Source: Rhodococcus jostii NBRC 16295 (lineage in GTDB: Bacteria; Actinomycetota; Actinomycetes; Mycobacteriales; Mycobacteriaceae). Taken from it: DNA of 64,000 nucleotides. The notes under the pieces are model-generated. The model ran no database searches, was not told the origin of the DNA, and saw only the letters and a list, made by a program, of their open reading frames with translations. Shown one piece after another: positions 1 to 8,529 of this stretch. Where the stretch lies: positions 49,873 to 113,872 of the forward strand of contig NZ_BCWY01000028.1 in the NCBI RefSeq assembly GCF_001894825.1, given 5' to 3'. Both the position numbers and the translations under genes were made by a program. Numbering within the stretch: position 1 is the stretch's first letter; each line of letters begins with the position of its first letter.

Positions 1-78
1 GACCTAGTGGCGAGCTCATTCCGCCGATGGGTGATGTTTTACCCCCGCGGCGTCAGTGTGCGCGCGATCGGATTGTTG

Positions 79-117
79 GTGACAGGGCATTGCATCTGTC
101 CTATAACGAAGTTATAG
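79..117 (+). promoter_or_regulatory. Promoter with overlapping palindromic operator upstream of the SDR gene
   Basis: The -35-like GTGACA (79-84) and -10-like TATAAC (102-107) are 17 nt apart. The -10 lies inside a perfect inverted repeat, CTATAAC-GAA-GTTATAG (101-117), which ends 7 nt before the ATG at 125. A palindrome over the -10 is typical of a TetR- or MarR-type repressor site. The regulator is not in the window. Confidence 0.5.
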
Positions 118-124
118 TCGCAGG

Positions 125-1033
125 ATGAAACGTGATCTGGTGGGCCGCAAAGTAATCGTTACCGGGGCCGCGCGCGGCATCGGCGAGAAGGTGGCTCGCC
201 TCGCCGCGGCCCAGGGGGCTCGTGTCGCCCTGATCGGACTCGAACCCGACAGACTGCGCGCCCTCGCCGAGGAGCTCGGTTCGTCGGCGCACTGGCGCGA
301 GGCAGACGTGCGCGACAGCGCGACGCTGCAATCCGCGATAGACGAGTGCGCCGGCACGATGAACGGCGTCGACATGGTCGTCGCCAATGCGGGGGTGGCC
401 GCGTACGGAACAGTGCGACACGCGGACGAGGCGTCCTTCGAGCGTGTCGTGGACATCAACCTGAACGGGGTCTTCCGCACCCTCAAACATGCGACACCCC
501 ACCTGCACCGCAGCCGGGGCCACGTGCTGATCGTGGCATCCGCGCTATCTTTCACCTCGATAGGCGGTCTGGCCTCCTATGGCGCGAGCAAGGCGGGTGT
601 CGAGTCGCTCGCACTGGCCTATCGGGCGGAGGTGGCCCATCTCGGGATCACGGTCGGTCTTGTCCATCCGTCCTGGATCGACACCGACCTGGTCCGAGGC
701 GCCGAGATCGATATTCCCTCCTTTCAGGCGATGCGCACACGCCTGCCGTATCCGGGCAACGTCACGACCAGTGTCGACCGGGCGGCCTCGGCCATCGTGG
801 ACGGACTCGCGTTTCGGCGAAGCCGGGTCTACGTGCCGCGGGCCGTCGTCGTCGCCAACTGGGCCAAAGCACTACTGAATTCACCACTGATCTGGCCGTG
901 GACACGGCGGTTCTCCGCCGCGACAGTTCCGTCCCTCGAGACCGAAGTCGCCGCCTTGGGTCGCAACAACCAGCTCGTTCCGGAGTTGCCGCATCCCACC
1001 GACAATGATCAGCACAGCCCGGCGCGCATCTAG
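125..1033 (+). CDS. Short-chain dehydrogenase/reductase (SDR)
   Basis: This is a classical SDR of 302 aa, somewhat long because of a C-terminal tail of about 50 residues. The cofactor motif TGAARGIG is at residues 13-20, the NAG motif is near 88-90, and the catalytic residues are Ser139, Tyr152 and Lys156 in a YxxxK pattern. It should oxidise or reduce a hydroxyl/keto group with NAD(P); the substrate cannot be told from sequence. The start is the ATG 7 nt after the palindrome at 101-117. A medium-chain dehydrogenase follows 42 nt downstream on the same strand, so the two probably form an operon handling related carbonyl compounds. Confidence 0.9.
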   Translation: MKRDLVGRKVIVTGAARGIGEKVARLAAAQGARVALIGLEPDRLRALAEELGSSAHWREADVRDSATLQSAIDECAGTMNGVDMVVANAGVAAYGTVRHADEASFERVVDINLNGVFRTLKHATPHLHRSRGHVLIVASALSFTSIGGLASYGASKAGVESLALAYRAEVAHLGITVGLVHPSWIDTDLVRGAEIDIPSFQAMRTRLPYPGNVTTSVDRAASAIVDGLAFRRSRVYVPRAVVVANWAKALLNSPLIWPWTRRFSAATVPSLETEVAALGRNNQLVPELPHPTDNDQHSPARI

Positions 1034-1075
1034 AGCAAGCCACTGTGGTCCGCACGAAGTATAGAGATAGGAAAC

Positions 1076-2080
1076 ATGATGAAGGCTGTCGTACTCGATC
1101 GTTACGGGAGCAATGACGGTGTGCGGGCTGGCGAAGTACCCACCCCGCCGGTGCGAGATGATGACGTCCTGGTTCAAATCCGCGCCGCGAGCGTGAATCC
1201 CTTGGATCTGAAGATTCGAGAGGGGAAGCTCAAACCCATTCTGCCGTACCGGCTACCGATCGTCCTGGGCAATGACCTGGCCGGTGTCGTCGTCCGTGTC
1301 GGACCCGCGGTGCGACGATTCCAGCCCGGCGACGAGATCTATGCGCGACCTCACCAAGACCGAATCGGCGCGTTCGCGGAATTCATTGCCGTGAACGAGG
1401 AGGACGTGGCGCTCATGCCACGCGAACTCACCATGGAGGAGGCGGCCTCGGTCCCGTTGGTCGGATTGACCGGATGGCAGGCGCTGACGGAGAAGTCGAA
1501 CCTGCAAGCGGGACAGAAGGTTCTGATCCATTCCGGCTCCGGCGGTGTCGGCACGTTCGCGATTCAACTGGCCAAGCATCTCGGTGCGACGGTGGCCACG
1601 ACGACGAGCACGGCGAACGCCGAGTGGGTAGGGCGCCTGGGTGCCGATATCGTGATCGACTACAAGAAGGACGATTTCGCGGAGATTCTGCAGGACTACG
1701 ATCTCGTTCTCGACACCCTCGGCGGTGAGACGCTCGAAAGGTCACTCCGCGTTCTCAAACCTGGTGGGAAGGTCATTTCCATCGCCGGTCCGCCCGATCC
1801 TGGCTTCGCGAAGGAAGCCGGATTGAACTGGCTCGTGCAACAGGTGATGCGGCTGCTGAGCTTCCGAATCCGGAGGGCAGCGAAACGGCGCAAGGTGACC
1901 TATTCCTTCCTGTTCATGAAATCGAGTGGAGAACAACTACGCCAGCTCGCGTCCATCATCGACGCCGGTGCGATACGCCCGGTCGTCGATAAGGTCTTCC
2001 CGTTCGAATCGACCAAGGCAGCATTGGCTTACGTCGAGCAGGGGCGCGCAAAGGGAAAGGTCGTCGTCAAGATCGGATGA
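1076..2080 (+). CDS. NADPH-dependent medium-chain dehydrogenase / quinone oxidoreductase
   Basis: This 334-aa zinc-independent MDR protein resembles quinone oxidoreductases. A GroES-like N-terminal half is followed by a Rossmann fold with the nucleotide loop SGSGGVG near residues 153-159. The second half keeps typical DTLGGE and LKPGGK stretches. I see no structural-zinc cysteine cluster, which supports the quinone-reductase-type assignment over a zinc alcohol dehydrogenase. Two adjacent ATG codons open the frame; the first is used here. The gene is co-oriented with the SDR 42 nt upstream. A degraded AraC regulator lies just downstream, so this pair may once have had a local activator. Confidence 0.88.
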   Translation: MMKAVVLDRYGSNDGVRAGEVPTPPVRDDDVLVQIRAASVNPLDLKIREGKLKPILPYRLPIVLGNDLAGVVVRVGPAVRRFQPGDEIYARPHQDRIGAFAEFIAVNEEDVALMPRELTMEEAASVPLVGLTGWQALTEKSNLQAGQKVLIHSGSGGVGTFAIQLAKHLGATVATTTSTANAEWVGRLGADIVIDYKKDDFAEILQDYDLVLDTLGGETLERSLRVLKPGGKVISIAGPPDPGFAKEAGLNWLVQQVMRLLSFRIRRAAKRRKVTYSFLFMKSSGEQLRQLASIIDAGAIRPVVDKVFPFESTKAALAYVEQGRAKGKVVVKIG

Positions 2081-2199
2081 AAACACCCCGCGTCAGCCGG
2101 AATGGGTCAGCTTCCGCCATCGTTTCGTCAAACGTCGTCGAGGACCGAGGTCACCCTCTGATGTCGCCGTCGGTGCCACCCAGAGGTCGCGGGCCGCAC

Positions 2200-2463
2200 C
2201 TGCGGCGCTCGTTCGTCGGGACGGAATATCTCTCCGTCAGTTGCGCGATGAACACCTGCTGCGCGAGCGGTCGAGGCGCTGCACCGAGGCGAACCGATCG
2301 CGGTGTTGGCCATCCGGCTAGGCTTCTCCGACCCCCGACCTTCCGCCGAGTCTTCACGCGGTGGACCGGATCGGCCCCTAGCACATTCGCCCGAAGTGCA
2401 AACCCCGTTCACGCCGGTCACCTCTTCGATCTTCCGGCGCTGCTGGAAAGCGTCTGGCGATAG
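2200..2463 (+). pseudogene. AraC-family regulator remnant (C-terminal HTH, two frameshifts)
   Basis: Three short in-order pieces in three frames rebuild the end of an AraC/XylS DNA-binding domain. LRQLRDEHLLRER (about 2235-2270) is followed by VEALHRGEPIAVLAIRLGF (from 2270) and TFRRVFTRWTGSAPSTFAR (from 2338). The last matches the usual second-HTH ending FRRxFxRWTGxxP. Each change of frame is equivalent to a 1-nt deletion, near 2268 and 2332-2338. The N-terminal effector domain is not recognisable upstream. I call it a dead remnant; a sequencing artefact would have to have struck twice within 70 nt. Confidence 0.7.
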
Positions 2464-2747
2464 ATGCCCAGCACGCACGTGGCGGTCCCGGCCTGCCAGC
2501 CGGTGGTACCCGCGGTCTTCGCCCCCTTGCGCGATGGGACGACACTCGCCCGCGGAGGCGGCCGATATAGAGCCCGGATCCTGCTGAAAATCTCGCCCGC
2601 GGGAGGGGCGTTGCGGCCTACGATTGAGATCCAGCCCTGCGGCTCATCCCCTCTGGTCGCGCGCCCAGCCGAGTACATCCACGGAATTCGACAGCCGGTC
2701 TCGCCAAGAGAGCGAGCAGCCGGTGCGTCGAGTATCGGAGGGATGCC

Positions 2748-4571
2748 ATGAGTGCAACACCCACATTGAAGAAGGCGCTGAGCCAGCGGCAGCTGACGAT
2801 GATTGCCATCGGCGGGGTGATCGGCGCAGGGTTGTTCGTCGGGTCGGGCGTCGTCATCGGCGACACCGGGCCGGGGGCCTTCATCACCTATGCGCTTGCC
2901 GGGGTCCTGATCATCATGGTTATGCGGATGCTGGCCGAGATGGCGGTGGCCAATCCGTCGACCGGATCGTTCGCCGACTATGCCCGCGCCGCGTTGGGCA
3001 ACTGGGCCGGCTTCTCCGTCGGCTGGTTGTACTGGTACTTCTGGGTGATCGTCGTCGGCTTCGAGGCGATCGCCGGCGCGACGATCATCCAGTACTGGAT
3101 CGACATCCCACTGTGGTTGTCGGCGTTGGTTCTGATGATTCTGATGACGGCAACGAATCTGTTCTCGGTGTCGTCGTTCGGCGAGTTCGAATTCTGGTTC
3201 GCCGGGATCAAGGTGGCAGCGATCGTGGTGTTCATCGGGCTGGGCACACTGTTCGTTCTCGGGGTGTGGCCGAACAAATCGCTCGATTTCTCGAACCTGT
3301 GGAGCCATGACGGGTTCCTGCCGTTCGGCGCCATGGCCATCACGGTCGGTGTGGTCACGGTGATCTTCTCCATGGTCGGCGCCGAAATCGCGACGATCGC
3401 CGCCGCGGAATCGGCGGATCCGGAGCGGGCGGTGACCAAGGCCGCGAACTCGGTGATCGTGCGGATCGCCGTGTTCTTCGTCGGCTCCACGTTCCTGCTG
3501 GCGACGATCCTGCCGTGGAACGACGAGGATGCGGCAGCGTCCCCCTTCGTCGCCGCGTTCACCGAAATGGGGATCCCGTACGCCGACCACATCATGAACG
3601 CCGTGGTGTTGACCGCCGTGTTGAGCTGTCTCAACTCGGGCATGTACACCGCCTCCCGCATGCTGTTCGTCCTCGCTGCGCGCCGGGAGGCGCCTGCGCA
3701 GCTGGTCAGGGTGACCCGTCGAGGGGTGCCTGCTACCGCGATACTCGCGTCCTCGGTCGTCGGCTTTCTGTGCGTCATCGCCGCGGCAGTCTCACCGGAC
3801 ACCGTTTTCGTCTTCCTGCTGAACTCCAGCGGTGCGGTCATCCTGTTCGTCTACCTGCTCATCGCCGTCTCCCAGATCGTGCTGCGGTACCGCACCCCGG
3901 ACTCGGAGCTACGGGTCAAGATGTGGCTGTTCCCGGTGTTGTCGATCATCACCGCGGCCGCGATCGTGGCGATCCTGGTGCAGATGTATCTGCAGGATGA
4001 TGTGCGGTCGCAACTGGTGCTGAGCCTGTTGTCGTGGGCCGTCGTCATCGTGCTGTTCCTCGCCAACAAGTGGTTCGTGGGCAGGCGGCCTGTCGTGGAA
4101 GGGGTCGCGGCGACGACACGTCCGCACCGAGTGCTGGTGCTGGCGAACCAGACCGTCCAGTCCAAGGAAATGCTCGACGAGCTTCGTCGCATCGACGCGG
4201 ATCGGGATGCCACCTACTTCGTGGTCGTGCCGGCCAGTCCGATCGAGACCGGAACTGCCGCCACCCACGGTCCACTCGACGTCGCGGAAGCGACCCGAGA
4301 GGTCGCACAACAGCGGTTGGACGACACGCTGGCGACACTTCGCGCGGAGAACCTCGAAGCCGACGGTGAGTTGGGTGACTACCGCCCGCTGCGGGCCCTA
4401 GCCGCCGCCGTCGACTCGTTCCGTCCGGATCAGATCGTCATCTCGACACTGCCACCGGAAGAGTCGGTGTGGCACCGCTTCGACGTCGTGGACCGTGCAC
4501 GCGCCGAGCACAGTGTGCCGGTGACGCACGTCGTCGTCACCCCGGTCGCCGCAGAGGGATCCCCCCGATGA
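2748..4571 (+). CDS. APC-superfamily amino-acid permease with C-terminal Usp-like domain
   Basis: The 607-aa protein has an amino-acid transporter N-terminal half of about 450 residues with roughly 12 hydrophobic segments. The opening GVIGAGLFVGSG loop and a MLAEMA segment are typical of the AAT family (GABA, aromatic amino-acid and proline permeases). The final 140 residues are soluble, begin near HRVLVLANQT and resemble one universal-stress-protein domain, so uptake may be tied to nucleotide or stress sensing. The ATG is preceded by a GGAGGG-like Shine-Dalgarno. The stop overlaps the next start (ATGA), which encodes a free tandem Usp protein, so the two are translationally coupled. Confidence 0.88.
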   Translation: MSATPTLKKALSQRQLTMIAIGGVIGAGLFVGSGVVIGDTGPGAFITYALAGVLIIMVMRMLAEMAVANPSTGSFADYARAALGNWAGFSVGWLYWYFWVIVVGFEAIAGATIIQYWIDIPLWLSALVLMILMTATNLFSVSSFGEFEFWFAGIKVAAIVVFIGLGTLFVLGVWPNKSLDFSNLWSHDGFLPFGAMAITVGVVTVIFSMVGAEIATIAAAESADPERAVTKAANSVIVRIAVFFVGSTFLLATILPWNDEDAAASPFVAAFTEMGIPYADHIMNAVVLTAVLSCLNSGMYTASRMLFVLAARREAPAQLVRVTRRGVPATAILASSVVGFLCVIAAAVSPDTVFVFLLNSSGAVILFVYLLIAVSQIVLRYRTPDSELRVKMWLFPVLSIITAAAIVAILVQMYLQDDVRSQLVLSLLSWAVVIVLFLANKWFVGRRPVVEGVAATTRPHRVLVLANQTVQSKEMLDELRRIDADRDATYFVVVPASPIETGTAATHGPLDVAEATREVAQQRLDDTLATLRAENLEADGELGDYRPLRALAAAVDSFRPDQIVISTLPPEESVWHRFDVVDRARAEHSVPVTHVVVTPVAAEGSPR

Positions 4572-5458
4572 CGATCATCGCCGGATTCAGCTCGAGCCGT
4601 CAGGGGACCGCGCCCCTCAACCTGGCGGTGCAGATATCACGCTGGACCGGTGACAAGGTAGTGGCCGCGGCGATCGTGGAACGGCCGTGGCCTGCGAAAA
4701 ACGACCCCCTCGAGCGCGAATACCTGGGCTACGTCACCGAGCAGGCTTCGCGCGCACTGGACGGGGTGGTCGGCCAGCTGCCCGGGGGTCTGGATATTCC
4801 CAGCGTCGTCCACCAATCCGATTCCATTCCAACAGGTTTGATTGAACTCGTGACCACCCACGGCGCGCGCCTCGTCGTTGTCGGGTCGTCGTCGTCCGGG
4901 TTGCTGGGCAGGGTGACGCTGGGCAGCGTCACCGAACGGCTGGTCCATACCGCGGCGGTGCCCGTCGCGATCGCTCCGCGCGGCTACCCGCCGGTGCCCG
5001 AGTCGATCTGCCGGATCACCGTCGCGTACGGAGGCGAGGCCGACGTGAACGGTCTCGTTGCTGCCACCGCCGAACTGGCCAGACAGTGGCCGGTGCAGTT
5101 GCGGATCGTGTCGTTCACGGTGCGGCCGATGACGATGTTCGGCGGCGCGATCGAGCGATCGACGGAGGATCTCGTCGTCCAGCAGTGGGCACGCCGGACG
5201 CGCGAAGATATCATCAAGCAGCTCAATGCAGTTCGCGCCCGAATTCCGGTTCCCGACGTGGATGTCGTGGTGGGCAGCGGCCACGACTGGCGTGAGGCGG
5301 TGGAGGCCGTCTCCTGGGAAGCCGGCGACATGCTGGCGCTGGGGTCGGGCGCGGCCGGACCCGCGGCCCACGTATTCCTCGGCTCGGCCGCCTCGAAGAT
5401 ACTACGTCACGCTCCCGTGCCCGTGATGATCGTTCCCAGGCACGCATTGGCGGCGTAG
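4568..5458 (+). CDS. Universal stress protein, tandem UspA domains
   Basis: This 296-aa protein has two Usp folds. Domain 1 ends with VVVGSSSSGLLGRVTLGS and then VPVAIAP, an ATP-binding G-x2-G-x9-G(S) pattern. Domain 2 ends with a looser LGSGAAG...VPVMIVPR version. The start is the ATG that overlaps the permease stop; an in-frame codon about 100 nt upstream lies inside the permease and is rejected. It is coupled to a permease that itself carries a Usp-like tail, so it may act with the transporter. Substrate and ligand are unknown. Confidence 0.88.
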   Translation: MTIIAGFSSSRQGTAPLNLAVQISRWTGDKVVAAAIVERPWPAKNDPLEREYLGYVTEQASRALDGVVGQLPGGLDIPSVVHQSDSIPTGLIELVTTHGARLVVVGSSSSGLLGRVTLGSVTERLVHTAAVPVAIAPRGYPPVPESICRITVAYGGEADVNGLVAATAELARQWPVQLRIVSFTVRPMTMFGGAIERSTEDLVVQQWARRTREDIIKQLNAVRARIPVPDVDVVVGSGHDWREAVEAVSWEAGDMLALGSGAAGPAAHVFLGSAASKILRHAPVPVMIVPRHALAA

Positions 5459-5471
5459 GCAGAAAAGGTGC

Positions 5472-5504
5472 GATCGGCGGGCGAACGGGGAGACCCCGCC
5501 GATC
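5472..5504 (+). terminator. Hairpin between the convergent usp and whiB genes
   Basis: GATCGGCGGG (5472-5481) pairs perfectly with CCCGCCGATC (5495-5504) across a 13-nt loop, 14 nt after the usp stop. No U-run follows, which is common in high-GC actinobacteria. Confidence 0.5.
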
Positions 5505-5727
5505 CGCCTCGAGGAGGCGACGTCGACGGGGTCATCCACCACCTCGGTGTTCTCGCCCCTCGTCTCGAACACCGTTGTCGCCGTAGCCTCTCCCAGGACT
5601 ACGGCGATATGAACGTACCTGGACGCTCGGCTATGCGCACCAAATCAACTCGCTGAGAATATAATTCGATGACTGTTCCAACCATGGACACGCGCAGAGT
5701 GCGTGACCTGCACAGACCCGTCGAGGC

Positions 5728-6003
5728 TCACCGGCCGCGGCGTGCGAGCCGTTCGCCCGGTGTCGTGGCACCCCAGACGCCGTGCTGTTGGCCGGTGTCG
5801 AGTGCATACGCGAGGCATTCCCTCAACACGGGGCAGGCGCGGCAGAACTCCTTGGCGAGATCTTCCCGCTCGGAGCGAGCATTCCTGCGTTCGGCGTCCG
5901 CGGGGAAGAAGATCTCCGCGTCCTCTCCATGGCAGCGCGCAGACAATCGCCACTGCCACAACTCGGTGTCGTGGCGTTGCAGTGTTGTCACCGGTGTCGA
6001 CAT
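5728..6003 (-). CDS. WhiB-family iron-sulfur transcriptional regulator
   Basis: This 91-aa protein carries the four WhiB cysteines, Cys24, Cys54, Cys57 and Cys63 (CxxC then Cx5C), which ligate a [4Fe-4S] cluster. The turn GVWGATTPGER and a basic C-terminus (LARRGR) follow and match the sigma-binding and DNA-binding tail. WhiB proteins act with the primary sigma factor in development, redox or antibiotic-stress control. The ATG at 6003 was chosen because upstream in-frame sequence is shadow of the cystathionine beta-synthase-like gene. It is convergent with usp and divergent from that gene. Which WhiB subclass it belongs to is not resolved. Confidence 0.93.
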   Translation of the reverse strand: MSTPVTTLQRHDTELWQWRLSARCHGEDAEIFFPADAERRNARSEREDLAKEFCRACPVLRECLAYALDTGQQHGVWGATTPGERLARRGR

Positions 6004-6198
6004 CGGATCGACTACCCCCTTCTCTCTCGGGTCGTCCTGTAGTACAGCGCATTCGCACATGGCCGAGAAGAATTCCGATCTTCGGGATTTCGGATGAGCC
6101 GGCGAAGATCGGATCGGCGTGACGAGAACCCTGTTGTCCGTCCGCTGCTCTTGCGATGCTGACCGAGTGACACTCGGGCGGCCTCGAGAGGCAGACGT

Positions 6199-7620
6199 AT
6201 GACCATCCTCGATTCTCCGACAGTCGACGCCGCGAGCCTCGGCGTGTACGACTCGATCACCGAAGCCATCGGCAACACACCCCTCGTTCGGCTGAACCGG
6301 GTGACCGGGGGCATCTCCGCGGCGGTGTATGCCAAGCTCGAGTTCCTCAACCCCGGCGGAAGCGTGAAGGATCGCGCCGCCCTGGCCATGATCGACGCCG
6401 CGGAGGAGTCCGGGGAGCTCCTGCCCGGCGGCACCGTCGTGGAAGGCACCTCGGGCAATACCGGGGTCGGGCTGACATTGGTGGCCGCCGCTCGGGGATA
6501 CCGTTCGGTGGTCGTGGTACCTGACAAGACAAGCGCCGAGAAGATCGCGTTGCTCCGGGCGCACGGGGCGCAGGTGCACGTGACCCCGGGCGGTCGGCCC
6601 AGCCACCATCCCGAGTTCGTGCGCAACGTCGCCACTCGTCTTGCGGCAGAAATCCCCGGCGGCTGGCTCGCCGGCCAATACGACAACCCGGCCAATCCGG
6701 GTGCGCACCGCACCACGACCGGACCGGAGATCTGGCGTCAGACCCAGGGCCGAATCACTCATTTCGTCGCGGGTGTAGGGACCGGTGGGACCATCACGGG
6801 GACGGGGGAGTTCCTGACGCAAGTCTCAGGCGGGGAAGTGCAGATTATCGGAGCGGATCCCGATACCTCCGTGTACGGCGGCGGAGACGGCCGGGCCTGG
6901 TACATCGAATCCGTCGGCCATTTCCTGCACCCGCAGACCGAACAGGACGAATGGCCGGACTCCTATCGTCCGGACGTCGTCGATCGGCTCGAGAGGATCC
7001 CGGACGTCGAGGCGATCGAGGTGCTACACCGGCTCGCCCGGGAGGAAGGCCTACTCGTCGGAGGCTCCGCCGGTACAGCGGTCGCCGCCGCCCTGCGGGT
7101 CGCGCGGACCCTCGGACCGGACGACGTCGTGGTCGTGGTCGTTCCGGACTCGGGCCGGGCGTACCTGTCGAAGTACTTCGACGACGAGTGGCTGGGGCGA
7201 CTGGGTTTCCCTCTCTACCGCACAGCGACCGGACCTGTGGTGGGTGACGCGCGGCAGGGCAGGGAAATCGCGCCCAGGGCAGTGCCGTCCACCGCCACCG
7301 TGGCCGAGGCGCGCGAGGTGCTCGCGGACGGCCCGGCGCTGCCCGTCGTCCTCGCCCGTCAGACGGCCGGGCCGACGATCGTCGCGGAAATCCTGGGGTC
7401 CGTCAGTGCTTCCGCCCTGGCGGGCGTGCGCGACGGCGACCCCGTCGACTCGCACCTAGACGAGCCGTTACCCGTGGTCGGTGTGACCGAACCACTGTCG
7501 GAAGCGGTGCGGCGAATCGGGGGCTACCGTGGCCCGGTCGTCGTAGCCGAATCCGGGCGGGTGGTTGCACTCGTCGACGCCGCCACCGTCCGCGCATCCG
7601 GACACGGCAGCCCGTCGTGA
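6199..7620 (+). CDS. Cystathionine beta-synthase / cysteine synthase family enzyme
   Basis: This 473-aa PLP fold-type II enzyme has the PLP lysine in NPGGSVKDR (Lys57), the phosphate loop GTSGNTG and the glycine-rich VGTGGTITGTG. Residues from about 345 to the end form a degenerate CBS-type regulatory region, giving the cystathionine beta-synthase architecture close to the mycobacterial Cbs length. Relative to that enzyme it has a longer insert after the GADPDTSVYGGG stretch. Condensation of serine (or O-acetylserine) with homocysteine or another thiol is the expected chemistry; the true donor and acceptor are not proven. It is divergent from whiB. Confidence 0.87.
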   Translation: MTILDSPTVDAASLGVYDSITEAIGNTPLVRLNRVTGGISAAVYAKLEFLNPGGSVKDRAALAMIDAAEESGELLPGGTVVEGTSGNTGVGLTLVAAARGYRSVVVVPDKTSAEKIALLRAHGAQVHVTPGGRPSHHPEFVRNVATRLAAEIPGGWLAGQYDNPANPGAHRTTTGPEIWRQTQGRITHFVAGVGTGGTITGTGEFLTQVSGGEVQIIGADPDTSVYGGGDGRAWYIESVGHFLHPQTEQDEWPDSYRPDVVDRLERIPDVEAIEVLHRLAREEGLLVGGSAGTAVAAALRVARTLGPDDVVVVVVPDSGRAYLSKYFDDEWLGRLGFPLYRTATGPVVGDARQGREIAPRAVPSTATVAEAREVLADGPALPVVLARQTAGPTIVAEILGSVSASALAGVRDGDPVDSHLDEPLPVVGVTEPLSEAVRRIGGYRGPVVVAESGRVVALVDAATVRASGHGSPS

Positions 7621-7650
7621 GGTCCTCGTCCGTGCTGCAGCCGGCAGTCG

Positions 7651-8160
7651 TCACCCCTGATCGAATACCTTCTCGAAGCAATTCGAGAAGGGCAGGATCT
7701 CGTACGGCGAGAAGATCGGAATCCGTGAGTAGCCACTCTTCTCGTACAACCTGACCGCATCTGGTTGCCGGTCGCCGGTCTGGAGAATCAGGCGAGGTCG
7801 TGCCGCCCTCCTGGCGGCATCCTCGACGGCGCGCAGCAGAGCTGTCGACACGCCGGTGCCACGGTGCTCAGCTGTGACGAACATCCGTTTCAACTCCAGG
7901 TCCTCGCCGTTCCACCGCAGTGCAGCGTGACCGACCGCTTCCCGCTTGTCGGTGCCTTCGTCAGCCGCGTACACCACCACCGTGAGGAAAACGGACTGCG
8001 GGTCAACCGCATTGGTGGCGGCGCGGTCTGCAGTCGACACTCGGTCGGAGTATCGCGGCCCGACTTCAGCGGCCATGGCTGCTCGCAATTCCTCCGCGTC
8101 GGGATCGAACCACGACACTTCGCTTACCTGAAGAGTCGAGAGCGCAAGTTCAGAGGGCAT
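7651..8160 (-). CDS. GNAT-family N-acetyltransferase
   Basis: This 169-aa protein has the acetyl-CoA binding motif EHRGTGVSTALL in the central strand-helix region, followed by LILQTGDRQPDAVRLYEKSGY, the usual end of a GNAT fold. The ATG at 8160 was chosen over an upstream in-frame start because GGAGAAGG sits 5 nt before it. The acceptor is unknown; small-molecule amines or antibiotics are possible. It stands alone, convergent with the cystathionine beta-synthase-like gene. Confidence 0.85.
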   Translation of the reverse strand: MPSELALSTLQVSEVSWFDPDAEELRAAMAAEVGPRYSDRVSTADRAATNAVDPQSVFLTVVVYAADEGTDKREAVGHAALRWNGEDLELKRMFVTAEHRGTGVSTALLRAVEDAARRAARPRLILQTGDRQPDAVRLYEKSGYSRIPIFSPYEILPFSNCFEKVFDQG

Positions 8161-8529
8161 GTACCTTCTCCGTGGATGAAGCCGCCAGTGTGGCCGATGC
8201 TTCACCATCGTCATCCTGACTTCGAGAGTTGAAATCAGCGTGACGCCAATACCACCCACCGATCTCAGCTCCACCAGGCGTGAACGTGAAGTTGCACAGG
8301 GCTCTTCCGATCTGGACGAATTAATGTCCGATCGCGTCGATTCATGCCAGGTCAGAACCTGTTTCTCGTCGTGGATGACGCAGGTAGTGAACGACCGATG
8401 GTGGAAAATGACGTTAACCTTCTCGACGTCCGGATGCTGGTCACGTCAGCGAGTCATCACCGACGTTCGCCGAGCGCAGCTCGCCCAGCTCGCCGCTGAT
8501 CACGACCACCGAACAGGAATAGTCCCCCG
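8161..8529. other. Intergenic region between divergent GNAT and LLM genes
   Basis: These 369 nt separate two divergent genes and should hold both promoters. I found no convincing coding sequence, strong inverted repeat or clear -35/-10 pair. Confidence 0.4.

Noticed and set aside
101..117. Resemblance of the palindrome to a loxP arm (ACGAAGTTAT)
   Set aside because: Only about ten bases match and the 8-nt loxP spacer and second arm are absent; it is a short operator-like repeat over a promoter.
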